In this document: positions 52,207 to 61,207 of the stretch, one piece after another
Layout of the letters: each line of letters opens with the position of its first letter
How positions within the stretch are numbered: the stretch's first letter is position 1
Position numbers and translations under genes: made by a program
Assembly: GCF_938039205.1 (NCBI RefSeq)
Contig: NZ_CALHVM010000059.1
Span: forward strand, 1-64,000
Reading direction: 5' to 3'
Length of the DNA stretch: 64,000 nt
Source: an uncultured Campylobacter sp.
Lineage (GTDB): Bacteria; Campylobacterota; Campylobacteria; Campylobacterales; Campylobacteraceae
Notes under the pieces: generated by a model
What the model was told of the DNA's origin: nothing
Database searches by the model: none
What the model saw: the letters and a program-made list of their open reading frames with translations, nothing else

Positions 52207-52703
52207 TTAAAAGTCGGTTTTAGTCTCGTTGTCTAAAATTTTAAGCAAGCTAGGCATCCTAAACTCGCCGCTCATCCCCTTTACTAGCAGCGCCGCTTCG
52301 TACGTCCATACAGATCGCGCTAACAAAAAGCGGCCTCTTGCTGTCGCCTCTGCAAATTTCTCTTACGAGCTTACAGCTGCCTTTAAAAGGTGATTTGGCT
52401 ACGCCCACGATCTGCACTCTAAGCATTCGTATAAATGCTCGCCCAGACCGTATCCGCCCTCGTCGTCAAGATAAACGAAACCGTCTATCACGATGAGCGA
52501 GATATCCCGCACGTCCAAATCCTGCAAAAGCGAGACGATGCACGGCAGCTCTCTTTTATAAAAACTTCCGCTCTCATACGGCGCTACGTCGTCCACTACT
52601 TTCTAGATGATTTTGAGCGGCTTTTCGTCGCTAAAGTTTTCAAACAAAACCCTACGACTTTAGCCTTACTTCCCGCATAATACGCATCTATGGCAAGTTT
52701 CAT
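52207..52703 (-). pseudogene. nfi: Endonuclease V relic with several lesions
   Basis: Reading the minus strand with frame changes recovers a short-form endonuclease V: MKLAIDAYYAGSKAKVVG, then VLFENFSDEKPLKII, a TAG, then PYESGSFYKRELPC, DISLIVIDGFVYLDDEGGYG with LGEHLYE, then (next frame) VQIVGVAKSPFKGSCKLVRE with SKRPLFVSAI, and finally (next frame) GEFRMPSLLKILDNETKTDF. The DG(F/Y)V...GLG and GVAKSPF segments are the family's active-site region. I count one in-frame stop and three frame changes. The enzyme nicks DNA at deoxyinosine; here it cannot be made. Confidence 0.82.
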
Positions 52704-52777
52704 CGATATCTTTTAAATTTGAGCGAAGCAAAAAGGCGGCTTAGATTAAAGCATTAAGCCGCCCTAAAAAGTCAAAT

Positions 52778-53176
52778 TTAATCTCGCTCTAAAACGACTT
52801 TATTCCCCTTCGTGCCAAGCACGCGCACCTTCGAGCCCTCGGCTAAATTTCCGTCGTAGCGCCATAAAGTGCCTTTAAAATAAACCATACCCTCTCTGAT
52901 CTCGCCCTCGCCGCTCTCGTTTAAAAAGTCGTCTTTGACTTCGCTTTCGTGTTGGTTAAATTTGGCCTTTAACGGCTTTCTAAGCGCAAAAAGTAGAACT
53001 AACGAGGTGGTAGCGATGAGTAAAATTTGATACTCCCAAGCGATATCGACGAAAAATCCAAGCACTCCGACCGCTAAAAATCCAAGCCCGAAAAATAGCA
53101 CGAAAAAGCTACCGAGCATAAACTCGAGCATGATTAGCCCAATGCCCGCAGCCAGCATCAAGTACGCAGGTATCAT
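52778..53176 (-). CDS. NfeD-like membrane protein
   Basis: 132 residues: two or three N-terminal helices (MIPAYLMLAAGIGLIMLEFM and following) and a C-terminal OB-fold (GEGEIREGMVYFKGTLWRYD, GSKVRVLGTKGNKVVLERD). NfeD proteins pair with SPFH-domain proteins in membrane microdomain/quality-control complexes. Its ATG overlaps the qmcA stop. Confidence 0.88.
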   Translation of the reverse strand: MIPAYLMLAAGIGLIMLEFMLGSFFVLFFGLGFLAVGVLGFFVDIAWEYQILLIATTSLVLLFALRKPLKAKFNQHESEVKDDFLNESGEGEIREGMVYFKGTLWRYDGNLAEGSKVRVLGTKGNKVVLERD

Positions 53177-54093
53177 TTCGCCGCCCTAGCGCCTAAAAAG
53201 TCCTTTAAAACGCTTAGTGAGCCAATAAGCTCGGTCGCTTCGTAAGGGACTAAAATTTTATCTTTCGAGCCGTTTTTGGCTAGCTCGTTAAAGGCTCCTA
53301 CGCGGTCGCGCGCGAGCAGGAACTCGGCGGCTTTTGCGTTTTGCGCCATGCTTTCGTTTATCATATCCATCGCCTCTTTTTGAGCCGTGGCTAGCGCGAT
53401 TTGCTCGTATTTTTTCGCATCGGCCATACGCTCGATGGCTTCGGCTTGCAATACTTTTTCTTGCTTTAACGCCTCGGCGTTGCGGATGAGCGCCTCTTTT
53501 TCAGCCTGCGCTTTTAGCTCGATCGCACGTTTTTCTCGCTCGGCTTTCATTTGTAGATTCATCGCTTCTTCGATGCCTTGAGGCACGGAGATCTCGGAGA
53601 TCTCGACGCGCATGATCTTTACGCCCCAGTTATCGGCGGCGTCTCCGAGCGCTCTTTGCAATGCGGAGTTTAGGCGGTCGCGCGAGCTAAGCGTGTCATC
53701 GAGGTTCATAGCGCCTATCTCGCCGCGCAGCGTCGTCATGGCTAAATTTGCGATCGCGCGCTTGTAGCTATCGACGTTATACAGAGCCATTTTGCCATCC
53801 ACGACCTTTAAAAACACGATGCCGTCGACGCTGATGTTTACGTTATCTTTTGTGATGACTTGCTGTTTCGTGATATCTACTAGCTGCTCTCTCACGGTGA
53901 TCACGGCGCGGATCTGATCGACAAAAGGGATGATGATATGAAAACCGCCGTCAAGCACCTTGTGAAATTTACCCAAACGCTCGACGATGTAGATATCAGA
54001 CTGCGAGATGATTTTAATACCGGCTTTTAAAAACAAGACTGCAAAGGCCAGCACAACCACGGCAAATACGATAAACGGGATGCTCTCTTCCAT
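53173..54093 (-). CDS. SPFH/band-7 membrane protein (stomatin/QmcA-like)
   Basis: 306 residues. N-terminal membrane helix (FIVFAVVVLAFAVLFLKAGI), SPFH domain (SDIYIVERLGKFHKVLDGGF, ... DDTLSSRDRLNSALQRAL) and a coiled-coil tail with the Ala/Glu-rich AEREKRAIELKAQAEKEALI. It oligomerises at the inner membrane and often works with NfeD and FtsH. It forms a two-gene operon with the nfeD-like gene. Confidence 0.9.
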   Translation of the reverse strand: MEESIPFIVFAVVVLAFAVLFLKAGIKIISQSDIYIVERLGKFHKVLDGGFHIIIPFVDQIRAVITVREQLVDITKQQVITKDNVNISVDGIVFLKVVDGKMALYNVDSYKRAIANLAMTTLRGEIGAMNLDDTLSSRDRLNSALQRALGDAADNWGVKIMRVEISEISVPQGIEEAMNLQMKAEREKRAIELKAQAEKEALIRNAEALKQEKVLQAEAIERMADAKKYEQIALATAQKEAMDMINESMAQNAKAAEFLLARDRVGAFNELAKNGSKDKILVPYEATELIGSLSVLKDFLGARAAK

Positions 54094-54170
54094 GACTACT
54101 CCTTAAAATATTTTTCATCATTTTAGCCGCTTTTTGCTAAAAAATCGCCATTTTAGCGGAAATTTTTTAG

Positions 54171-54176
54171 TATAAT
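54171..54176 (+). promoter_or_regulatory. Promoter of the NlpE-like lipoprotein gene
   Basis: TATAAT 24 bases before the ATG, in the divergent gap with qmcA; TTAAGGA ribosome-binding site follows. Confidence 0.5.
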
Positions 54177-54200
54177 TAGCCAAAATTTTAAGGATAAATC

Positions 54201-54653
54201 ATGAAAAATATTTTATTTTTAGCCGCGGCTGCGATGATATTTGCAGGCTGTGCGGCAAGCGGCGGCACAAGCACGGTAAATAGCAAAAAATGCGGCAGCA
54301 CGGAGGTTTTTGAAACGTGCGGCGCCGAGATAGATAAGGAAAATTTGATCGGAGTTTATGAGGCTAAGGTGTTTTGCGACGGTTGTAGCGAAAACTCAAA
54401 AAGTACGCTAACACTCAACGCGGACGGCACGTTTAAAATCGACACCGTTTATCAAAAAAAGATCGCGCAAAGAGAGATGCAAAATGGCAAATACGAGATA
54501 TCAGGCAACACCCTAAACGCGACGAATCAGTACCGCGAAAAGCTAAATTTCGAGATTAACGGCGATACGCTTCGCCAGATAGGCAACCAAAACAGCTTTA
54601 TCAAAGAAAATTTCGCCCAGGAGCGCATCTACAAAAAGCTAGAAGCAAACTAA
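54201..54653 (+). CDS. NlpE-like lipoprotein
   Basis: 150 residues. Signal and lipobox MKNILFLAAAAMIFAGC. The mature part resembles the NlpE N-terminal beta-barrel: LIGVYEAKVFCDGCSENSKS, TLTLNADGTFKIDT, with CDGC in place of the CxxC of NlpE. NlpE senses surface contact and copper stress in enterics; no Cpx genes are seen here, so its role is open. The signal peptide closely resembles that of the lipoprotein at 51739 (both end FAGCAA). Confidence 0.78.
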   Translation: MKNILFLAAAAMIFAGCAASGGTSTVNSKKCGSTEVFETCGAEIDKENLIGVYEAKVFCDGCSENSKSTLTLNADGTFKIDTVYQKKIAQREMQNGKYEISGNTLNATNQYREKLNFEINGDTLRQIGNQNSFIKENFAQERIYKKLEAN

Positions 54654-54692
54654 GCGGCAAATTTAGCGCTCAAATTTAACCCAAAGCCCAAA

Positions 54693-55895
54693 ATGAGTAA
54701 ATTTATCGACCTACTAAAAACCCAGCCCGTTTTCGCGCGCCTCTCGCTCATACAGCTGATTTGTTATTTTGGCGTTTGGTTCTCGCACACGGGCATTTTT
54801 ACGCTGCTTATCGAGCTTGACGCGCCAGTTTGGGCGATCACGGCCGCAGCTGCGCTAGCTTTCGTGCCGGGAGTTCTACTATCGCCTTTTAGCGGTATCG
54901 TGGTGGATAAATTTAGCCCCAAACCAATGCTAATAGCGCTCACGGTCGTGGAGATGGCGACGGTTTTTATGCTCGTTTTTATCAACAAGCTCTCCTTGAT
55001 GTGGCTACTATTTGTGATAATATTTATCAGAGTCGGAGCCGGAGGAACGTATTTTCAGGTCGAGATGAGCTTGTTTCCCAAAATTTTAAACAAAGACGAG
55101 ATAAAAACCGCAAACGAGATCCACTCGCTCATCTGGGCGTTTTCATACACCGCGGGCATGGGGCTAGCGGGCATTTATATCCATTTTTTCGGGATAAAAA
55201 GCGCCTTTTTGCTAGACTGCGGTCTTTACGCAGTAGCGCTCATAGTCCTACTTAAAACAGATATCGCCGTGCGAGCCAAAAAAGGCGGCGAAAAAGTCCG
55301 CGAGATGCTAAAAAACGGCCTAAAATACGTAAAACAAAATCCCCTCATCGCGCACCTCATCATGCTACACGCGGTTGTAGGTGTTACCAGCTATGACGCG
55401 CTCGTGGCTTTGCTAGCCGACTACCCGTACGCGGGTCTGCTCTCGGCATCTCTCATCATCGGCTACATCAACGCCTGCCGCGCCGTCGCCCTTATCGTCG
55501 GCCCGCTCGTGCTTAGCAAATTCGTCTCAAACGCCAACCTAGTCTATATCTACGTCGGGCACGGGCTTGGCGTCATCGCGTGGAGCGCACTACAGTTTAA
55601 CTTCTATATCGGATTTATCGGGATTTTCTGCGCGGGATTTTTCACATCGACGCTTTGGAGCTACACCTATACGCTCATCCAGCAAAAGTGCGATCCGGCG
55701 TTTTACGGCCGTATAATAGCCTATAACGATATGGTTTATCTGGGCGTCGCGGCGGTGATCTCTAGCGGCATAGGACTTCTTTTTGAGCTAGGACTCAGCC
55801 TCTCACTGATCACGGCTCTAATAGGCTGTATGTTTTTTGCGGGAGCGATTTATTGGCTCTTCGTGCGTAAAATTTACAGAGACGAGCTAGCGTAA
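54693..55895 (+). CDS. MFS transporter
   Basis: 400 residues with twelve predicted helices and the A-like loop after helix 2 (GIVVDKFSPKPMLIALTVVE). The N-terminal half resembles MFS efflux/lysophospholipid-transporter-like carriers (FARLSLIQLICYFGVWFSHT). The substrate cannot be read. It begins 39 bases after the NlpE-like gene, possibly the same transcript. Confidence 0.82.
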   Translation: MSKFIDLLKTQPVFARLSLIQLICYFGVWFSHTGIFTLLIELDAPVWAITAAAALAFVPGVLLSPFSGIVVDKFSPKPMLIALTVVEMATVFMLVFINKLSLMWLLFVIIFIRVGAGGTYFQVEMSLFPKILNKDEIKTANEIHSLIWAFSYTAGMGLAGIYIHFFGIKSAFLLDCGLYAVALIVLLKTDIAVRAKKGGEKVREMLKNGLKYVKQNPLIAHLIMLHAVVGVTSYDALVALLADYPYAGLLSASLIIGYINACRAVALIVGPLVLSKFVSNANLVYIYVGHGLGVIAWSALQFNFYIGFIGIFCAGFFTSTLWSYTYTLIQQKCDPAFYGRIIAYNDMVYLGVAAVISSGIGLLFELGLSLSLITALIGCMFFAGAIYWLFVRKIYRDELA

Positions 55896-56031
55896 ATTTG
55901 CTTTGCGGCGCTGGTTTGGCAAGTGGCAAATTTAATCAAATTTGACCAAATAAATTTGCCGCCCGCGTCAAAAATGCAGCCGTCTCGTCACGTCAAATTT
56001 ATCAATCAAATTTAACGGCAATTTACCCCGC

Positions 56032-56838
56032 TCAGGCTTTAGCGTAATAAGTCGTTCCATTTGAAATATGCTTTTTATAAAGCGTCGTAAACGGCACCAG
56101 ATCGGCGTGTCCTACGTAGAGCCTACCGTGATCGCTCAAAATTTTATGAAAGCGCTCGACCGTTTTTAGCTTAAATTCCTCGTTAAAATAAATCATCATA
56201 TTTCGCGAGAAAATAATGTCGAATTTACCGAGTTTAAATATCGCGTCGTCAAAGATATTTGCCACGCTAAACTCGCATCTAGGCAGCATCTCGCGCTTGA
56301 TTTCGTACTTATCGTCGCGTTTTGTAAAGTATATATTTTTTTGATTGTCGTTTAAGCGGTGCAGTGAGCGCTCGTTATAAACGCCCTTTTTACAGCTATC
56401 AATAGCCTCGGAGTTTATGTCTATACCCACGATGCTGACGCGATTTACGTCGAGCAAATTTGAGTGCGCTAGCATACCTAGCGAGTACGCCTCATCGCCC
56501 GTCGAGCACGGTGCGCACAGTATCCGTACGCTATCAAGCTCCTCTCTGGCGTAGTAGATCGCGGCTTGTAGCTGCGGCAACTCTCTGTAAAAATAAGTCT
56601 CGTTAGTGGTGATCAAATTTACGATTTCTTGCCTCATAAAGCGGTCTACGAGGACTTTTGAGCTTAGAGCTTCAAAGCTTGGGATGCGGTTTGCTTGGCA
56701 GAAATTTATTAGGCGCTGTTTTATCATGTCCTTTTTGGACTCCAGATCCACGCCGCACATATTTTTGATGACTTCGACGAATTTATTTAGCCCCGCCGCA
56801 TCGCTAGGAGCGGGCGTCAAATTTGCATTTTCAACCAT
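56032..56838 (-). CDS. cheR: Chemotaxis protein methyltransferase CheR
   Basis: 268 residues: N-terminal helical CheR_N (FVEVIKNMCGVDLESKKDMI), then the SAM-binding domain (RILCAPCSTGDEAYSLGMLA, VSIVGIDINSEAIDSCKKGV, FDIIFSRNMMIYFNEEFKLK, GRLYVGHADL). The sequence NETYFYRELPQL matches the conserved 'NETxFFR'. It methylates glutamates on chemoreceptors. It overlaps cheB by 8 bases. Confidence 0.95.
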   Translation of the reverse strand: MVENANLTPAPSDAAGLNKFVEVIKNMCGVDLESKKDMIKQRLINFCQANRIPSFEALSSKVLVDRFMRQEIVNLITTNETYFYRELPQLQAAIYYAREELDSVRILCAPCSTGDEAYSLGMLAHSNLLDVNRVSIVGIDINSEAIDSCKKGVYNERSLHRLNDNQKNIYFTKRDDKYEIKREMLPRCEFSVANIFDDAIFKLGKFDIIFSRNMMIYFNEEFKLKTVERFHKILSDHGRLYVGHADLVPFTTLYKKHISNGTTYYAKA

Positions 56839-57394
56839 GTAAAAACCTTTCTAATTCCGCTCTTATACCGCCGATGGGTAGCGACTTTAAATTTGCATTG
56901 ATTTCTTTCGCGCGTTTTGGCATGCCGTAGACGATCGCGCTCTCCTCGTTTTCGGCGACGCATTTGGCGCCGGCTTTGTATAGCTCGTTTAGTCCGCGCG
57001 CGCCGTCGTCGCCGATGCCAGTTAGCAGTATAGCCATGACGTCGGCAAATTTACAAGCCTGAACGCCCGAGTGAAAAAGCACGTCCACGTTGGGGTTATA
57101 CGTGGTCTCTTTCATAGGCGAGCACATGCCCGCCATTAGGGGGCTAGCGGAGATTATCTCGGAGTTTTTTTCGCAGATATATATCGCGCTTTTTAGCTGC
57201 GTGGGTGCCCCTAGCATCACCACCTCCGCCGCGCACTCCTTGTCAAACTGCGAGATAAAACTAGGGATAAACGCTAAACTCATATGCTGCGCGATAACGA
57301 CGCTAGCACCGTTTAGATCAAGCCCCTTAAAAAGCCTTTTTAAATGTCCCGGACCGCCTGTCGAGGCGCCGACTAAGACCAATTTTTGTTTCAA
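56831..57394 (-). CDS. cheB: CheB methylesterase without receiver domain
   Basis: 187 residues, only the C-terminal CheB catalytic domain: LVLVGASTGGPGHLKRLF (Ser), VIAQHMSLAFIPSFISQFDK (His), and ILLTGIGDDGARGL (Asp region). As in C. jejuni there is no N-terminal response-regulator domain, so it cannot be switched by CheA phosphorylation directly. The only start that keeps the first strand is TTG at 57394, with CGGAA upstream. It is encoded with cheR. Confidence 0.94.
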   Translation of the reverse strand: MKQKLVLVGASTGGPGHLKRLFKGLDLNGASVVIAQHMSLAFIPSFISQFDKECAAEVVMLGAPTQLKSAIYICEKNSEIISASPLMAGMCSPMKETTYNPNVDVLFHSGVQACKFADVMAILLTGIGDDGARGLNELYKAGAKCVAENEESAIVYGMPKRAKEINANLKSLPIGGIRAELERFLHG

Positions 57395-57427
57395 ATTTAT
57401 TCCGTTTTTTGAGTTAATTTTACGGCT

Positions 57428-57433
57428 ATTTTA
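57428..57433 (-). promoter_or_regulatory. Possible -10 box of cheBR
   Basis: GATAAAAT on the minus strand (TAAAAT at 57428-57433), 33 bases upstream of the cheB start. Confidence 0.35.
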
Positions 57434-57747
57434 TCTTTATTTATATTAAATTTAGCTATAAGGCAAAAATACATAAAATAATGCAAATAATTTTACGATA
57501 ACTAGACGCTACGATGAAATGTGGGTGAGATTTTGACGATTCCAGAAATGGCGCGAAATTGGTTAAATTTTACCGAGACATCGGCGGTCTAGGTCGCGGC
57601 TTTTATACAGAACATATATGCTCAAATTTAGCTCGCTTTCATTTTATGCGCGCCTTGCTGTGCTTGTACTCAAATTTGACCGCACGAAACGCATTTTATC
57701 GCTTTTGCTTTATTTGCTACGTTTAGCTACAAACTTTCCGTCAAATT
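57434..57747. other. Intergenic spacer between cheB and a small membrane-protein gene
   Basis: About 310 bases with AAATTT words. Nothing else supportable seen. Confidence 0.4.
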
Positions 57748-57936
57748 TTACTTTATGATTGACGGTTTTATCTTTTTTAGATGAGGCTCTTTTTTATCGT
57801 GAGTTACCGCTTTTTCTAGCGCGTGTTTCGGATAGTTTGCGCTTTTTGACGCGTTACCGCTAGCAAAAATCAGAGCCGAAAATAAGATCAACAAAGGCAA
57901 GGCTAAAATCACTATTATTCCGACCGTCTTTTTCAT
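57748..57936 (-). CDS. Small single-pass membrane protein
   Basis: 62 residues: MKKTVGIIVILALPLLILFS forms one membrane helix or uncleaved signal, followed by a basic tail (HDKKEPHLKKIKPSIIK). No family recognised. A plausible ribosome-binding purine stretch lies upstream. It is downstream of flhX on the same strand, with about 75 bases between. Confidence 0.45.
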   Translation of the reverse strand: MKKTVGIIVILALPLLILFSALIFASGNASKSANYPKHALEKAVTHDKKEPHLKKIKPSIIK

Positions 57937-58010
57937 TTAAATTTCCTAGTTCGCGCTCAAATTTGCGCTTGAAGACAACCTGCTCTCGCTTCTACTTTGC
58001 CGTAGGCGCC

Positions 58011-58280
58011 CTATTTTTTATTCGTCATTTGATATAAAAAGCTAAAGATTTCGGCGACTGCTTTATAGAGATTTGGCGGGACTTCCTCGTTTAGATCGAC
58101 CTTGCTTAGAACCTCGATTAGATCGGCGTCCTCTTTGATCGGTATATCGTGAGATTTGGCTAGATTTATGATATTTTTCGCCACTTCGCCAGAGCCAGTC
58201 GCTAGCACCTTTGGAGCGTTATCCTTTTGACGGTTGTAGCCAAGAGCCACGGCCTTTTTAGTTTTTTGTAATTTCGCCAA
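58011..58280 (-). CDS. flhX: FlhB C-terminal-domain paralogue (FlhX)
   Basis: 89 residues matching only the part of FlhB after the NPTH autocleavage site: KKAVALGYNRQKDNAPKVLA, GEVAKNIINLAKSHDIPIKE, NLYKAVAEIFSFLYQM. No membrane domain and no NPTH. FlhX in C. jejuni/Helicobacter can stand in for the cleaved C-terminal piece of FlhB in export switching. Start is TTG at 58280 with AAAAAGG upstream, inside a tight junction with the FliK-like gene. Confidence 0.85.
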   Translation of the reverse strand: MAKLQKTKKAVALGYNRQKDNAPKVLATGSGEVAKNIINLAKSHDIPIKEDADLIEVLSKVDLNEEVPPNLYKAVAEIFSFLYQMTNKK

Positions 58281-58282
58281 AT

Positions 58283-59980
58283 TTACGCCTTTTTATCAAA
58301 GCCCATATCAAGCTTATCCAGACCGCCGTAAACGCCGCTAAAACGCAGCTTTGGCATGGTTTTTAGGCTAAAATTCGACACTATCAGCCCCTGTTCGCCG
58401 ATAGCCCTTTTTAGCTCCTTCGCGCCGCTTAAAATCAGATCCTTAAACTCCTCTTTTTGCGTCGCGATCGCAAGGTCGATGTATTTGTTTTCGCTGAGTG
58501 CCACCATGATATTGATTTGCCCGAAATTTTGAAAATTTAGATCGATTTGCGCGTAGTGCTTTTGCTTTTTGCCCTGCTTAAACCTGATATTTCCGCCCTC
58601 TACGCCCTCCCAGACGTAGGGCAGATAGGTCTGCACGCCGCCTGCGACCGCGGAGGCTAACTGGTGCATCTCGATTTGAGCTAGCAGCTTTGAGGCGGCG
58701 TCTTTTACGGGGCTAGCGTCGGGAGACTTTGACTGCATGTTTAAAAGCGCGCTTTTTACGTCGTTTTGCAGCACCTTTGCCGTCTCTTCGGCGCTTTTTG
58801 GCGTCACGGCGCCAAGCTCGCCGCGAGCGATATTTTGCTGCTTGATTAGCTTGCCGACTTCATCTAAGTTATTTTTTGCTTCAAAGCCCGCTTTGTCGGC
58901 GATTTGCAGGGCAAAATTTAGCTTTCTAGCCGCATTTTGCAGCTTGTCTTGCAGCGTTGCGCCATCGCTTCCTTCCGCGCCGTCTCGGACGATTTTTTGC
59001 GCGAAATCGTTAAATTTATCCTGCGAGCCAGCAAGCGCGCCAAGCTCGTCCGTTAGCTCTTTTATCGTGCTTTTTAGCTCGGCGAAATTTAGAGCAAAGC
59101 CCCTGTTTTGACTTAGCTTTTCGCTGTTTAAATTTTGCATTTTTTTGCCCGCGTTTGCCAGCAGCTGCGAGATTTTATTTAGCTCGGCGTTTAGCGTTTT
59201 TTCGTTTAGGCTTAGTCCGCTACCGCTCATGGCGTTTGCTTGTTTATCCATAAATTTAGCCGCGTTTTCTAATTTATCCGCGATCTCAAAAAGCTGTTTA
59301 AACGGCGAGCTCGCTAGCGTATCTTTGGCTGCGGTTTTGGCGTTTTGCAAAATTTGATCAAGCCTCGCAAAGCTCTCGTTCGTGCTTAGGCTGTCATCCT
59401 TAGCTAGAGCTGAAATTTGATCCAAAAGCTGCTGATTTGAGAGATTTTTAATATCGCCAAACAGCTTATTTATCGCGCTGGGTAGATTAAATTTGCCGTT
59501 TAGCGCGTCTTTTAAATTTGCCTCCAGCATGATGCCCGAGTTTTTTATCTGCTCATTTAGCGGCGCGTTTTTTAGATCGGCGACGGGCTTTAAAAACTCC
59601 TTTAGTTTAAGCGCGAATTCCTTTAGATCAGGCTCGTTTTCGGCAAGTGCGACGAGGCTTTTCATATCTTTTGTGAGATTTGGCGAGAGCTGGAGATTTT
59701 TAGCCTGCGCGGCTAGCTCTTTGGCCTGCGTCGGGCTTGATTTTAGCTCGTTTAAAAGCTTATTTACGAGCTTATCTAGATCCTTTACGGCATTATCCGC
59801 GGCCTCGGAGTCCAAATTTTGCGCAGGCGCGTGCTGATTTTTAAAAAGATTTTTAGTTTCGCCCGCCTGACCCGTCTGTCCGGCGCTTGGGCCGCCTACG
59901 CCGCCGGTTTTGGGTAGCGCGCCGCTGACTGCGGCCTGGGTCGCGATTTGCGAGCTTATAGCGTTATTTACTGATTCCAT
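58283..59980 (-). CDS. FliK-like flagellar hook-length control protein
   Basis: 565 residues. A long Ala/Leu/Lys/Asn-rich helical N-terminal region (about 1-430) behaves as a ruler-like segment. The C-terminal ~110 residues look like the FliK substrate-switch domain (KHYAQIDLNFQNFGQINIMV, ALSENKYIDLAIATQKEEFK, DLILSGAKELKRAIGEQGLI). It is next to flhX; FliK acts on FlhB to switch export from hook to filament. The genus has other FliK candidates, so I leave the symbol empty. Confidence 0.7.
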   Translation of the reverse strand: MESVNNAISSQIATQAAVSGALPKTGGVGGPSAGQTGQAGETKNLFKNQHAPAQNLDSEAADNAVKDLDKLVNKLLNELKSSPTQAKELAAQAKNLQLSPNLTKDMKSLVALAENEPDLKEFALKLKEFLKPVADLKNAPLNEQIKNSGIMLEANLKDALNGKFNLPSAINKLFGDIKNLSNQQLLDQISALAKDDSLSTNESFARLDQILQNAKTAAKDTLASSPFKQLFEIADKLENAAKFMDKQANAMSGSGLSLNEKTLNAELNKISQLLANAGKKMQNLNSEKLSQNRGFALNFAELKSTIKELTDELGALAGSQDKFNDFAQKIVRDGAEGSDGATLQDKLQNAARKLNFALQIADKAGFEAKNNLDEVGKLIKQQNIARGELGAVTPKSAEETAKVLQNDVKSALLNMQSKSPDASPVKDAASKLLAQIEMHQLASAVAGGVQTYLPYVWEGVEGGNIRFKQGKKQKHYAQIDLNFQNFGQINIMVALSENKYIDLAIATQKEEFKDLILSGAKELKRAIGEQGLIVSNFSLKTMPKLRFSGVYGGLDKLDMGFDKKA

Positions 59981-60010
59981 ACGGCTATATCGTCAAATTT
60001 GAGATTTTCA

Positions 60011-61207
60011 TTAGCTATTTGCCATCGTGCCGGGGCTGTGCTCAAAGTCGCTTCTGCTTTCAAGCGGAACGGTCTTTTGTGTGAGGCAAAACGCGATGAG
60101 AAACGCAAGCAATGCCACGTAAACCCACATAAAGCCGTCAAAGCCTAAAATTTGCATACTAGCACCCATTATCACGGACGAAAGAAGCGAACCGAAAGAG
60201 TAGCTAAAAAGCACCGCGCGTCCTACTTCGATGCCTTGGTTTTTGTGCTTTAAAACGTCGTTGGCACGAGCAAGCGATAACGCGTAGAGGCAAAAAGCGC
60301 CAGAACCCAAAAAAAACGATAAAACGTACTGCGCGTAGATAGAGGGCTTAAGCGCCAAAAAACAAATAGCCGCACACAGCGACACGCCCGCGCAGCACAT
60401 TATCGCAGGGCGGCGGCCGAATTTATCTGAAAAGCCGCCGATGAGAGAGTGAGCGATAAAGCCGCCCGCCATCGCGACGGTCATAAAAAAAGAAACCTCT
60501 CTCGCGCCGTATCCTTGCAGCAGGATATAAACGCTAGCCATCGTAAAAAAGCCGTTTATAAGGATGCCGGCGACGATGCTGGTGATGAGCGCCAAAGGCA
60601 CGAGCGCAAAGACCCTCGGGATCGAGACGCTCTTTTTTTCGGGGATCGGCGGCTCTTTGATGCGGATTAAATTTAAAGGAATACTCGAAAACAAAATAAA
60701 CGCCGCGCTAAGCAAAAGCACGTGCGAAGTGGATAAATTTAGCGATAGCACGAGGATACCCAGCCCAAAACATACGTAAAACGTGATCTCGTAAAATGCC
60801 AGTACTCGCGAGCGCACTTCGTTTCTAGCGCGCGCGTTGAGCCAGCTTTCGATTATCATTAAAATCGAGTAGTAGCAAAATCCCAAACACCCGCGCAAAA
60901 ACGCCCAAAAGTAGAGATTTTGGCTAAGGTCGTGAAACATCGCCGCGATACCAAAAAGCGACGCAAATATCCCAAAGCTCCTGATGTGGCCGACTTTTGA
61001 GACGATTTTGTGCGAAAATATCGTAGCCGCCATAGCTCCAACGAAAAATACTGCGATGACAAATCCCGTCTCTAGCTCGTCCGCGCCCATTTTTTTTAGC
61101 TCGACGCCCGCAGAGCTGATGATGAGGCCGTTTCCCACAAACAAAAACGCCATCCCCACAAATAGTGCAAACATCGATCTGATCGTTATTATCGAGCTAT
61201 TTCTCAT
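60011..61207 (-). CDS. MFS transporter (YcaD/UMF-like)
   Basis: 398 residues, twelve predicted helices. Conserved elements: GADELETGFVIAVFFVGAMA, HKIVSKVGHIRSFGIFASLF (A motif) and GGFIAHSLIGGFSDKFGRRP (second A motif). Corresponds by position to an MFS gene in the C. jejuni flhX-hemL region. Substrate unknown. Confidence 0.83.
   Translation of the reverse strand: MRNSSIITIRSMFALFVGMAFLFVGNGLIISSAGVELKKMGADELETGFVIAVFFVGAMAATIFSHKIVSKVGHIRSFGIFASLFGIAAMFHDLSQNLYFWAFLRGCLGFCYYSILMIIESWLNARARNEVRSRVLAFYEITFYVCFGLGILVLSLNLSTSHVLLLSAAFILFSSIPLNLIRIKEPPIPEKKSVSIPRVFALVPLALITSIVAGILINGFFTMASVYILLQGYGAREVSFFMTVAMAGGFIAHSLIGGFSDKFGRRPAIMCCAGVSLCAAICFLALKPSIYAQYVLSFFLGSGAFCLYALSLARANDVLKHKNQGIEVGRAVLFSYSFGSLLSSVIMGASMQILGFDGFMWVYVALLAFLIAFCLTQKTVPLESRSDFEHSPGTMANS

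Noticed and set aside
52399..52680. Separate small genes on both strands in the 52.4-52.7 kb interval
   Set aside because: The minus-strand piece is one fragment of the endonuclease V relic, and the plus-strand frame is its shadow.
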